Shown one piece after another: positions 16,966-24,826 of a stretch of DNA of 64,000 nt (position 1 is the stretch's first letter; the number at the start of each line of letters is the position of its first letter). This DNA comes from Paludibacterium purpuratum (lineage in GTDB: Bacteria; Pseudomonadota; Gammaproteobacteria; Burkholderiales; Chromobacteriaceae). The stretch covers positions 186,001-250,000 of the forward strand of contig NZ_SNZP01000006.1 of assembly GCF_004363805.1 (NCBI RefSeq), written 5' to 3'. The notes beneath the pieces are model-generated. The model ran no database searches. It saw only the letters and a program-made list of their open reading frames with translations, and was not told where the DNA came from. A program made the translations under genes and the position numbers.

Positions 16966-19062
16966 GTGCACAACAAAACCCCACTAATATTGCAATCGGA
17001 AGCAACCGAGTGCGGTTTAGCTTGCTTGCTGATGATTGCTGCTCACTATGGTCGGAATCATACGCTGTCAAATGCAAGAAAGATGTATGAGATTTCAATG
17101 AGAGGTGCCTCACTAACCCAACTCATCGAAATTGCAAATGATCTGGATTTAACTAGCAGAGCCGTCCGAGTAAATTTAGAAAAAATAAACCATATAAAAC
17201 TTCCGGCTGTCCTTCATTGGAATCTTGATCATTACGTCGTTTTGACAAAAGTAGAAAACAAAAAGTACACCATTCACAATCCCGCCTTCGGCAAAGAGCA
17301 ACTAGACGAAGAAGAGTTTTCACGATCCTTTACTGGGATTGCATTAGAGTGCACGCCATCCAATCAATTTGAAGCCAAAGATTTCCCAAAGCTATCTATT
17401 TTCAAATTACTGAAATTGGATAATTCAAATGTTGCCGATTTGTGCAAAATCATTTTTTTGGCAGCTTTTCTAGAAATTACAATGCTAGCAATGCCTCAAG
17501 GTATAAAAAAAATCATTGATGCTAGCATCAATTATTCACCAAGCGCTAGTATTGAATTGATCGCAAGTGTGATGATGGGCTTGGTTATAGCACAAGTGGT
17601 TTTTTTAGGTTCAAGGCAATTTATTGTAAACAAGCTCAATACAAACATGAGCTTGACGCTGATGTCTAATCTGCAATCCCATCTTCTTCGACTTCCAATG
17701 TCGTATTTCGATTCACGCCAGATTGGTGATGTCGCATCCCGACTTAACTCTCTTGATGTCATACAAAAAACATTGTCGCTACATTTAGTTGAAATATTGA
17801 TTGACTCCATCATGTCAATTACATCGCTCATAGTTCTTATGTACATACAAGCTCAGTTTGCAGCTTTTTGTTTCTTTTGCATTTTATCCAATTTCATATT
17901 CCGGTACATCAATGGGCCAAAGCTTCTTGAATTTACCGAAGAATATGTAGCAAGAACAGCGAAGCAGCAGAGCCATTTCCTAGAAACAGTCAGGGGCATA
18001 CAGGCAGTAAAGTTATTCAACAAACAGGGCTTCAGATTAAGCTTGTGGTATAACAGAGCCACTGAATCGTTTAATGCACTGTATAAAAAAAATCAGCTGC
18101 AAAACAATATAACCATGTTCGCCACTTTTGCTAATGGGATCTGTATCACTTTCATTATTTATATTGGCGGGACATTAATTGTAACAAAACAAATATCAGT
18201 CGGGATGCTTTTTGTCTGCCTCACTTATGCACAACTGCTGTGCGCCAGGTCATCCTCTATAAGCGACCGTCTAATCGAACTAATCTTACTAAAAGTTCAC
18301 AAGGATAGAGTTGCCGATATTTTGCTAACAGATATAGAGGACAATTCTCTAAAAAGCGATTTTCCAGTTGCAACTGGTAAAAATATCGGAATTGAGATTA
18401 AAGATCTTTGGTTTAGATACAGCGAGAAGGATAAATTTATTATCAGCGGACTTAACTTGACAATCAGACCAGGCGAGTCCGTGGCAATTGTCGGCGAAAC
18501 GGGGTGTGGCAAATCCACATTGGCAAAACTACTATGCGGAATTTTGAAACCAACCAAGGGCCAAATCTCGCTAGGAAACATAAATTTCGAGCGACTCCCC
18601 CTGAACAACTTAAGGCAACTTGTGGGTACCGTGATGCAACACGACCACTTATTCTTAGGATCAATCAGGGACAACATAACTTTTTTCAATGCCGATTGTG
18701 ACGAAGATTTTGTACTGGAGTGCTGCAAAGCAGCTTCTATCGATCGCTTTGTCGACTCGCTGCCCATGAAATTTGACTCAACAATAAGCGAAGGTGCCAC
18801 ATCAATATCAGGCGGGCAAAAGCAGCGATTCCTACTTGCCAGAGCCTTATATCATAAGCCAAAAATTCTAATTTTAGACGAGGCCACCAGTCATCTGGAT
18901 ATAGCCATAGAAGAAAAGGTAAATTTGGCCATTAAAAAGATGAACACCACAAGAATTATTATTGCGCATCGTCAGGAAACGATAGATTCGGCAGATAGAG
19001 TGTACGAATTTAACAATGGGGCCCTACATGAAAGAATCAAAGAAAACGCTGTATCCGATTGA
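16966..19062 (+). CDS. Peptidase-containing ABC exporter (C39 domain, LagD/CvaB type)
   Basis: Cleaves double-glycine leaders and exports the peptide across the inner membrane. Residues 1-130 form a C39 peptidase with oxyanion Q10, catalytic C16 (ATECGLACLL) and H89 (NLDHYVVL). The usual third residue, Asp, is Asn at 105 (IHNPAFG). Six membrane helices follow (about 150-430). The nucleotide-binding domain has Walker A GETGCGKST near 510, signature SISGGQKQR, Walker B LILDEATSHLD and H-loop IIIAHR. At 698 residues it is full length. It starts at GTG 16966, right after the truncated fusion-protein frame. Substrate is presumably the 35-residue precursor in the same operon. With no intact fusion protein here, export may stop at the periplasm or use another partner. 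Confidence 0.9.
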   Translation: MHNKTPLILQSEATECGLACLLMIAAHYGRNHTLSNARKMYEISMRGASLTQLIEIANDLDLTSRAVRVNLEKINHIKLPAVLHWNLDHYVVLTKVENKKYTIHNPAFGKEQLDEEEFSRSFTGIALECTPSNQFEAKDFPKLSIFKLLKLDNSNVADLCKIIFLAAFLEITMLAMPQGIKKIIDASINYSPSASIELIASVMMGLVIAQVVFLGSRQFIVNKLNTNMSLTLMSNLQSHLLRLPMSYFDSRQIGDVASRLNSLDVIQKTLSLHLVEILIDSIMSITSLIVLMYIQAQFAAFCFFCILSNFIFRYINGPKLLEFTEEYVARTAKQQSHFLETVRGIQAVKLFNKQGFRLSLWYNRATESFNALYKKNQLQNNITMFATFANGICITFIIYIGGTLIVTKQISVGMLFVCLTYAQLLCARSSSISDRLIELILLKVHKDRVADILLTDIEDNSLKSDFPVATGKNIGIEIKDLWFRYSEKDKFIISGLNLTIRPGESVAIVGETGCGKSTLAKLLCGILKPTKGQISLGNINFERLPLNNLRQLVGTVMQHDHLFLGSIRDNITFFNADCDEDFVLECCKAASIDRFVDSLPMKFDSTISEGATSISGGQKQRFLLARALYHKPKILILDEATSHLDIAIEEKVNLAIKKMNTTRIIIAHRQETIDSADRVYEFNNGALHERIKENAVSD

Positions 19063-20164
19063 ATATGAATATCTTAATAAAAACTTAGCACTCCTGATCA
19101 ACATACCTTCGGACTATTTGGACACAGATGGGGTTCCAATACTGGAGGGCGGTTCATTATACGTTAAAAATGGCAAATATAGAATATTGTATGAAAAATG
19201 CAAATATAGTGATGAACGGCTCGGAATGGAAATCAATTTGGATTCATTAAGGAGCATCATAAAATCCAAACCTGAAATATTAAATATTTTTTCCACCGTT
19301 AAGAACACACTTGGGCTTTCCTCAAAGCTTACCTATGCGGAATATTACATATTAAATTTTGCGCTGGTATCGGCACCGACATATTTTTTCTTCAAAAGCG
19401 GTCTAATAAATAAAGGCATAGACAGTTTTGAAATTGACAAGCGCTATTCCGCTGCATTCAAGTACTCAAGAGGAATCATGCACTTACTTGGTCACATGCT
19501 CAACAACGGCATCGATTTTACTGAACATGTCGACCAAGAGTTTATGATTCAGTACATAAAGGATAACAAGCTGTTAATTGGAAAGAGTGAGGCATGCCCT
19601 GCCCCATATATACTCATTGATAATCTATTCTCCTCGACTTTGAAGGAAGAAAACCAGGAGCACCTCCCAGATGAGGCATTAGGGCATGAGGACTTCCGGT
19701 TGTTCAGCACTTTATCCATTGTATTGCAATATCTTCTTTTTGTATATGAAACAACAAGATGTCACTTCCTACTCAAGGCGATGATTCTATGTGACAAAAC
19801 CGAAAGAAATCACTACAAGCCAAGCAGCAAGTTTACAACTGCTTTTAGTGTAAAAGCCTATAATATAAGCAGACTCCGTAAACCATTACATTCCGATTTC
19901 GCGAAAACATTTTTAATTATCATTGGCAAATTAAAAACCACGGCTTTTGATATAGATTCATTCATAAAATTTATTGACGACACACTCTCTCAACCTGTCA
20001 ACTCTCTTGCCAATCTACAGAACGATTATGTCGCTTTGAGACATTTTTTAATTGGAAAGATCAATGCTGTAACAGACATAATGAATAAAATCGTCAATTT
20101 TGAAGGCGACAATCTTTCAGAAAAGGATATGAAGGATTTTTTTGGTAATTCGATTTTAGACTGA
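19028..20164 (+). CDS. Unknown protein, last gene of peptide operon
   Basis: A 378-residue protein with no family I recognise. The ATG at 19028 lies 35 nt inside the exporter gene (an ATG/other start at 19016 is also open), so it is translationally linked. It is AT-rich like its neighbours and has no signal peptide. It is mostly helical, with hydrophobic stretches such as FALVSAPTYFFF and LFSTLSIVLQYLLFVYETT that may be buried helices more than membrane passes. Several His/Cys occur (GIMHLLGHMLNNG, TTRCHFLLKAMILC). Position after the exporter suggests either the modification enzyme or a self-immunity protein for the peptide. A terminator follows within 35 bp. Confidence 0.6.
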   Translation: MKESKKTLYPIEYEYLNKNLALLINIPSDYLDTDGVPILEGGSLYVKNGKYRILYEKCKYSDERLGMEINLDSLRSIIKSKPEILNIFSTVKNTLGLSSKLTYAEYYILNFALVSAPTYFFFKSGLINKGIDSFEIDKRYSAAFKYSRGIMHLLGHMLNNGIDFTEHVDQEFMIQYIKDNKLLIGKSEACPAPYILIDNLFSSTLKEENQEHLPDEALGHEDFRLFSTLSIVLQYLLFVYETTRCHFLLKAMILCDKTERNHYKPSSKFTTAFSVKAYNISRLRKPLHSDFAKTFLIIIGKLKTTAFDIDSFIKFIDDTLSQPVNSLANLQNDYVALRHFLIGKINAVTDIMNKIVNFEGDNLSEKDMKDFFGNSILD

Positions 20165-20196
20165 AGATCAACGTAGCGGCACCGCTTGCAGATGAG

Positions 20197-20220
20197 AGAG
20201 CCTGTTTTTCAGGCTCTTTG
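20197..20220 (+). terminator. Intrinsic terminator ending the peptide operon
   Basis: AGAGCCTG (20197-20204), a TTTTT loop and CAGGCTCT (20210-20217), then TTG. It lies 32 bp beyond the stop of the last plus-strand gene, between two convergent operons. Confidence 0.7.
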
Positions 20221-20341
20221 CAGAACCTGAAGATCCAGAAACCTATCCACCAATGTTTGGAGTATGGCGGAGTCAAACCAGCGCACCAGCACCAATGTCT
20301 TCTCGCGCAACTCAGTGCCGCATGCAGGCAAAGTGGATGGC
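20221..20341. other. Short gap between the two convergent operons
   Basis: About 120 bp of higher GC content than the island genes around it. Small frames on both strands read through it, for example a minus-strand stretch with ELREKTLVLVRWFDSAILQT, but none has a start, a ribosome site or a recognisable family. It may be a fragment of a lost gene. Confidence 0.3.
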
Positions 20342-20665
20342 TCAGAACTCGATAAGATGTGCTTTATCGGCATACCCCGCCCATTTTTCCGCATCGAGCA
20401 TCGCCGGTTTCATCGAGTCGATTACCGGCCAAATACCTGCATACTTTCTATTAAATTCCAACATGTGCTGTTCTTGTTCCTGCAAAAGCTTTTCCGGCAC
20501 AATGGCTTGCGTAGGACATTCTGGGATACAAATTCCGCAATTAACGCACTCCAATGGGTCAATCACCAGCATATTGGGGCCCTCATGAAAGCAATTAACC
20601 GGGCACACATCCACACAAGTGGTGTATTTGCAATTAATGCACCCCTCAAGCACTACATGGGTCAT
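20342..20665 (-). CDS. fdxA: FdxA-type 7Fe (3Fe-4S/4Fe-4S) ferredoxin
   Basis: Small electron carrier. The 107-residue protein has EGCINCKYTTCVDVCPVNC followed by IDPLECVNCGICIPECP and a C-terminal extension with DAEKWAGYADK. This matches Azotobacter FdI-type 7Fe ferredoxins in both cluster motifs and tail. It is the last gene of the minus operon and overlaps the IMPase gene by 20 nt, so it probably belongs to the pathway. The natural client is the cobalamin radical SAM enzyme five genes upstream, which needs low-potential electrons. That partnership is inferred. Confidence 0.9.
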   Translation of the reverse strand: MTHVVLEGCINCKYTTCVDVCPVNCFHEGPNMLVIDPLECVNCGICIPECPTQAIVPEKLLQEQEQHMLEFNRKYAGIWPVIDSMKPAMLDAEKWAGYADKAHLIEF

Positions 20666-21443
20666 TTCTTATCTCATCATAAATATTGGTTACTAAACAG
20701 ACCATATCTGCAGTGCCGCATACAAACCAATGCTGCCGATTAAGTTCTGACAGATGGAATAACCCAGACTGGTTATGAGTTAATCCAACCTCATCAAGAA
20801 AGAGCGATCCTGCACAGAAGTCCCATGCCTTAAGGAACTCGAATGAACCAGACAGCACACCTTCTGCCACGAAGGCCAAGTCGAGGCATGGCGACGCCAA
20901 ACGGCGAAAATCATCGATCTTCGGCAAAACACGCCGCATCACTTCGATTTGAAGTGCATGCAAACGTTTGTCATGGGCGAAACCAGTCGCCATAATAATT
21001 TTACTGGGGTTCTTTCGGATGGTTACCCGCTGGCCATTTTTTACCAATCCGCCTCCACGAGTAGCGGAAAATATGTCACCTGTCGGGATGTTAAGAACGG
21101 CCGCAGCCTCGACACGGTTATCGAGGATAAGACTAACCGACGTACTGAAGTACTGAAGCCCATGAACGGCATTCACTGTTCCATCTAATGGATCGACTAG
21201 CCAAAAATCGCGAATGTCTTCCATCTCGGCACTCTGCACACCGTCGATCGTTTCCTCGCTGATGTACGGGATAGGACGAATAGCAGGCAAAGCCTGTTTC
21301 AGGAATTCATCAATGGCGAGATCCAAATTTGAAACAAGTTCACTCGACTCTTTCTCCGCCATCACCACCGGAGAAAGAATATCTAAACCTATTCGTTCGA
21401 TTCCTCGCAACGCATCGGAAATTAGAATATTAACATCCGTCAT
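20646..21443 (-). CDS. Inositol monophosphatase family phosphatase
   Basis: Mg2+-dependent phosphatase, most plausibly releasing free myo-inositol from the product of the inositol-1-phosphate synthase in this operon. The 265-residue protein has the family motifs: ISEET, WLVDPLDGTVNAVHG (metal site) and KAWDFCAGSLFLDEVG (the WDxAAG motif with Cys for the first Ala). ATG 21443 overlaps the carbamoyltransferase stop as ATGA, so it is preferred over GTG 21449. Alternatives such as PAP phosphatase or histidinol phosphatase share the fold. The operon makes an inositol role most likely. Confidence 0.85.
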   Translation of the reverse strand: MTDVNILISDALRGIERIGLDILSPVVMAEKESSELVSNLDLAIDEFLKQALPAIRPIPYISEETIDGVQSAEMEDIRDFWLVDPLDGTVNAVHGLQYFSTSVSLILDNRVEAAAVLNIPTGDIFSATRGGGLVKNGQRVTIRKNPSKIIMATGFAHDKRLHALQIEVMRRVLPKIDDFRRLASPCLDLAFVAEGVLSGSFEFLKAWDFCAGSLFLDEVGLTHNQSGLFHLSELNRQHWFVCGTADMVCLVTNIYDEIRNDPCSA

Positions 21444-23089
21444 TGCCACTCACTCTCTCTGGTGTAAAGAGCATCACCATCCCAAATTTTCCCGACTCTG
21501 CCCCAATTCATGCAGTCTGTAATTTTCCCAAAAAAACCTGTACCATTATCATTGGCACTTGTATTACACAGTATTGGGTAGCCGGTATGTTTTTCAAACT
21601 CGGTAAGAAGCTGAAATAATTTCGGTTCAAATTGCTCGTTGACAGATTGAACTCGAGCGGTTCCATCAACATGGCAAGCCTCCGCAAGCAATTCGCCGTA
21701 TTCACTGCGGACATCCATTTCAAACAGCATATATTCACTTAAGGTCGGCCCATCAAAGTACTTGAAGACAGCCTCCTCCCGGCACATCGGAGAAATTGGC
21801 CGATAGCTTTCACGCTTTTTTATCAGATTCAATCTATCCTTCATACCTTTTACAAAAGGACTCGCAAGGATACTTCGATGGCCAAGCGCTCTCGGACCAA
21901 TCTCAGCGCGTCCTGTCAGACATACAACAATCTCTCCCGATGCGAGGAGCATGGCGAGCTCCGCGACAGAACACGGCTGCTTTTTCCAGCCCGCAGGCAC
22001 TTCCTCAGGGAGAATAATCTCCGGGCCAGAGAAGACGCTCCAAGCGACTGCGCTGAAATCTCCTCGAGCCGCTTTGGCCGTGAGACAGGCACCAATCGCG
22101 TTTCCTGCATCGTTTGGAACGGGAGGCACCCAGACAGTGCCAACGCCAGGAACCTTGCAGAGCTCGGTATTCCACTTAATATTCAGAGCACAGCCACCGG
22201 CCAGGAGCAACACGGCATCTTGTTCTGCCTGAGAAGAAAAATACTCTTCGACAGAACGGCATAGCTTTTTCCCTAAGAACTCATGCCAACTCGCCAATGC
22301 ATCTTGATCGATAAGGGGCAGCTGAACGGCCTGCTGAATCAGAAGCTTAATGCGCTGCCTACTTTCAAACTCCGTATGAATCGCTTCTTTGAATATTGAT
22401 TCATAAATTTCCTCGTACTGCTGGACGGCAGGCTTGGAAACTTTTCCTAGCGCCGTGTATGCCATCAGCTTTCCGGGAATGGAAAGCGTCGCCGGCCACT
22501 CCAATCCGCCATCGAATGGCCAGAAATGCTGTGCGAATTCGTGATACGCATCCCCCAACAGTAAAAATAGAAAACATTCAAATTCTATCGATTTTTTTAC
22601 CGGGTCAACCTTGTACATTGCCGGCATCATTGCGCCATCCCATACAAGCACATGCACAGTTCGGTCAGGCTGCGCTTTTGCGTGAGGGCTTAAAAAATAG
22701 GCAACGGATACATGATTTATATAATGTGCGTAACTTTCGAACGGATATTCTTTAATTTTCCCATTCACAGGGTCAAATGGATCCAGTGTATTCGGAAAAT
22801 GATTAATGTAAGAGTTAATATCAAATTCAATTGGTTCGCCAAACAGTGCTTGCTTACGATGCTGTTTGCGCCAGCCATCGATAGACAGCACATCCACGTC
22901 ACCTATATCAACAGCCTCCTGCCGCAAGACTCGGAACATGAGCTCCAAATCGGGAATATTAGCATATCTGCGATTCCCATCAACTTTTTCGGCTTCCCAG
23001 CAGAAATCCAGCTTTCCATTACGAACGAGTGCGACCGAGCCATCGTGTGTTAATTTTAAACCCAAGAAATTATTAGCATTATTTGTCAT
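21440..23089 (-). CDS. O-carbamoyltransferase (NodU/CmcH/TobZ family)
   Basis: Uses carbamoyl phosphate and ATP, via carbamoyl-adenylate, to carbamoylate a hydroxyl group. The 549-residue protein has the N-terminal Kae1-like domain (HYINHVSVAYFLSP with the metal histidines, VWDGAMMPAMY, LAGGCALNIKWN) and the C-terminal YrdC-like domain (GRAEIGPRALGHRSILASP, YPILCNTSANDNGTG). All blocks typical of NodU/TobZ are present. The start is ATG 23089 in a TGATG overlap with the upstream gene, with GAGG five bases before it. Family members decorate Nod factors, cephamycin, tobramycin and novobiocin, so this is a strong sign of a secreted small molecule. Confidence 0.92.
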   Translation of the reverse strand: MTNNANNFLGLKLTHDGSVALVRNGKLDFCWEAEKVDGNRRYANIPDLELMFRVLRQEAVDIGDVDVLSIDGWRKQHRKQALFGEPIEFDINSYINHFPNTLDPFDPVNGKIKEYPFESYAHYINHVSVAYFLSPHAKAQPDRTVHVLVWDGAMMPAMYKVDPVKKSIEFECFLFLLLGDAYHEFAQHFWPFDGGLEWPATLSIPGKLMAYTALGKVSKPAVQQYEEIYESIFKEAIHTEFESRQRIKLLIQQAVQLPLIDQDALASWHEFLGKKLCRSVEEYFSSQAEQDAVLLLAGGCALNIKWNTELCKVPGVGTVWVPPVPNDAGNAIGACLTAKAARGDFSAVAWSVFSGPEIILPEEVPAGWKKQPCSVAELAMLLASGEIVVCLTGRAEIGPRALGHRSILASPFVKGMKDRLNLIKKRESYRPISPMCREEAVFKYFDGPTLSEYMLFEMDVRSEYGELLAEACHVDGTARVQSVNEQFEPKLFQLLTEFEKHTGYPILCNTSANDNGTGFFGKITDCMNWGRVGKIWDGDALYTRESEWQ

Positions 23090-24123
23090 CACAACCTCAC
23101 GAAGTCGGTCATTTTATCAAACTCCAAGCCTAGTTCTTCCATTAGTCGATGGTACTCCGACTTGATTCTCAATGGGAAGTCGATATAAAAACCATTCGTA
23201 TGCAGAGAAAAATTTAGAAGTTTTTTATATTCAGACGAAATGAATGTACTATAGGTCCTCATATCCTGTCCGAGCGCCTCATAGTAGTCATCCTTCATCC
23301 CATAAGTTCCTACAGGATGAGCAAAATCCTTCAGAACAGCATATAGATCCTCTGACTGGATACTACATGCCTCTGTGCGTTTTCCAGAATAATCGCAGAC
23401 AAACACCTTTGATATCTTTACTGGATTGCGCTCCATCAAAAATATTTCTTCCGGTTTTATGGAAAATTGATCTCGGACGAAGAAGGGCTTGGCGGCTCCA
23501 CTATCGATAATTTCGTCATAGATGCCCCCTTTCCGTACACGTATGACAGTATCCACGCCTATTCCAAAATTTCCATCCAGGAAAACATGGGTATTTGCCA
23601 GGAAGCGAGCGCCTGAGTCACAAAGATGTTTTAGAAGGAAGGATTTTCCACCACTCCCTTTCCCGATGAGTAATACACCACTGCCATTTTGCAGCTTGGC
23701 AAGCGCGCCCTTTATGTGTATCAAATTGTGAGCTATGGCATATATTGAGCACAAAAATTTTGTGACGTAAGTCCAAATGAATGACGGAGGGAAGTCACCA
23801 CAATACAAGAATTCTTTAAACTTGGAGTCAACCAGACGAATCACAGGCGGACCAAAATGCAATGAAAGATAAAATCCCTCGCGTAGTCGTTTATCGCGGA
23901 ATGTTTCCCCTGAAAGCGACTCTAACCTTCGGACAGTCTCCTCGCTGAGCGCTGAGCGTCTTATCAGATACACCTCATAATCCACTTCACTGGCATGCGA
24001 ATCAGAAACGTGCTCACAGCGGCAGAAAAAATCTAACGAGCAAGCGTATTCCTGCGTATACCAAACCCGCACTTTCATCGGGCCAAGCGTGATAATCGCC
24101 GAGCATAGTTGGACCTCGGCCAC
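23089..24123 (-). CDS. HprK-like P-loop protein (putative small-molecule or protein kinase)
   Basis: A single P-loop NTPase domain, LLIGKGSGGKSFLLKHL, of the HPr-kinase/PEP-carboxykinase-like type. It is preceded by a 150-residue N-terminal part and followed by an all-mixed C-terminal region. Relatives called HPr serine kinase-like occur beside PqqD-type proteins and in natural-product clusters; no substrate is known. The start is unclear: an open frame reaches a TTG at 24180 (inside the previous gene), GTG 24123 follows its stop, and ATG 24078 begins MKVRVW. The stop overlaps the carbamoyltransferase start (TGATG). It is a candidate for one of three phosphoryl-transfer steps in the operon. 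Confidence 0.65.
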   Translation of the reverse strand: MAEVQLCSAIITLGPMKVRVWYTQEYACSLDFFCRCEHVSDSHASEVDYEVYLIRRSALSEETVRRLESLSGETFRDKRLREGFYLSLHFGPPVIRLVDSKFKEFLYCGDFPPSFIWTYVTKFLCSIYAIAHNLIHIKGALAKLQNGSGVLLIGKGSGGKSFLLKHLCDSGARFLANTHVFLDGNFGIGVDTVIRVRKGGIYDEIIDSGAAKPFFVRDQFSIKPEEIFLMERNPVKISKVFVCDYSGKRTEACSIQSEDLYAVLKDFAHPVGTYGMKDDYYEALGQDMRTYSTFISSEYKKLLNFSLHTNGFYIDFPLRIKSEYHRLMEELGLEFDKMTDFVRL

Positions 24124-24130
24124 CAGCGAT

Positions 24131-24826
24131 TTAAGCTCTCCAGCCAAGGGCCACCTCAATTTTTTCTGTGATATCTTCAATCATGTCACCAACCCGCATT
24201 TCGCCACCTTCTTGTATTTCAGAAGTGACCGCCCATCCATATCGGGTACGAACCTCTCCCGTATCACAATTATAGATTTGCAAATACTCACGATCGGCCG
24301 GCCCTTGTATCATGAGAGAAACAGAGGGGAATACGGTAGCTTCTGTCGAATGTATGAAACTTGACGGCAATATATAGGCACTATTTTTCGTATATTTGTG
24401 CATGAAAACTGGAGGCAATTCCATCTTTTTTATTTCACCATCAGCACTGGACTCAATATTGCCATACAATTTATGCACATACTCCCCACTCAGCAATCTC
24501 GAGTAAAAAGGCGCACGATGATTGTGAAACTCTTTTACTTCAGTTTCGAAAAGATGAAGACGAACTTTTGCTCCATTGGGCGCCTTTAACAACACAAGTT
24601 TAGTAAATAAATTAAACCGCTCGCATTGGGAACGCAGCGCTTCTTGCTCAACAAGATTACGCAGGAAAACTTTCAGCAGGGCACCATCTTCAGCAACCAA
24701 TCGATCAGCAATTTCTTCGCATATATTGTATGCCCCATGCAGATCATTCCAGTCAATGCGGGACAATAGCGTGGAAATTTCCACTTGCTGCTTGTTTAAT
24801 GCCAACAAATCGCACGTTTGATTCAT
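24131..24826 (-). CDS. Cupin-like protein, possible non-haem metal enzyme
   Basis: A 231-residue protein with a central cupin-like pattern: VRLHLFETEVKEFHNHRAPF (His-x-His metal motif), GEYVHKLYG, then SSFIHSTEATVFPSVSLMI (third His) and an NCDTGEVRTRYGW strand. This resembles cysteine-dioxygenase-like or other single-domain cupins. The reaction is unknown; oxidation or epimerisation of the cyclitol is possible. An open frame extends to 24892, but ATG 24826 (MNQTCDLL) is likelier. Even so it overlaps the radical SAM gene by 74 nt, the longest overlap in this operon. Confidence 0.6.
   Translation of the reverse strand: MNQTCDLLALNKQQVEISTLLSRIDWNDLHGAYNICEEIADRLVAEDGALLKVFLRNLVEQEALRSQCERFNLFTKLVLLKAPNGAKVRLHLFETEVKEFHNHRAPFYSRLLSGEYVHKLYGNIESSADGEIKKMELPPVFMHKYTKNSAYILPSSFIHSTEATVFPSVSLMIQGPADREYLQIYNCDTGEVRTRYGWAVTSEIQEGGEMRVGDMIEDITEKIEVALGWRA

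Noticed and set aside
20209-20394. Minus-strand frame with ELREKTLVLVRWFDSAILQT, first suspected as a transposase remnant
   Set aside because: No DDE motif, terminal repeats or target duplication could be seen, and I could not match it to any family.
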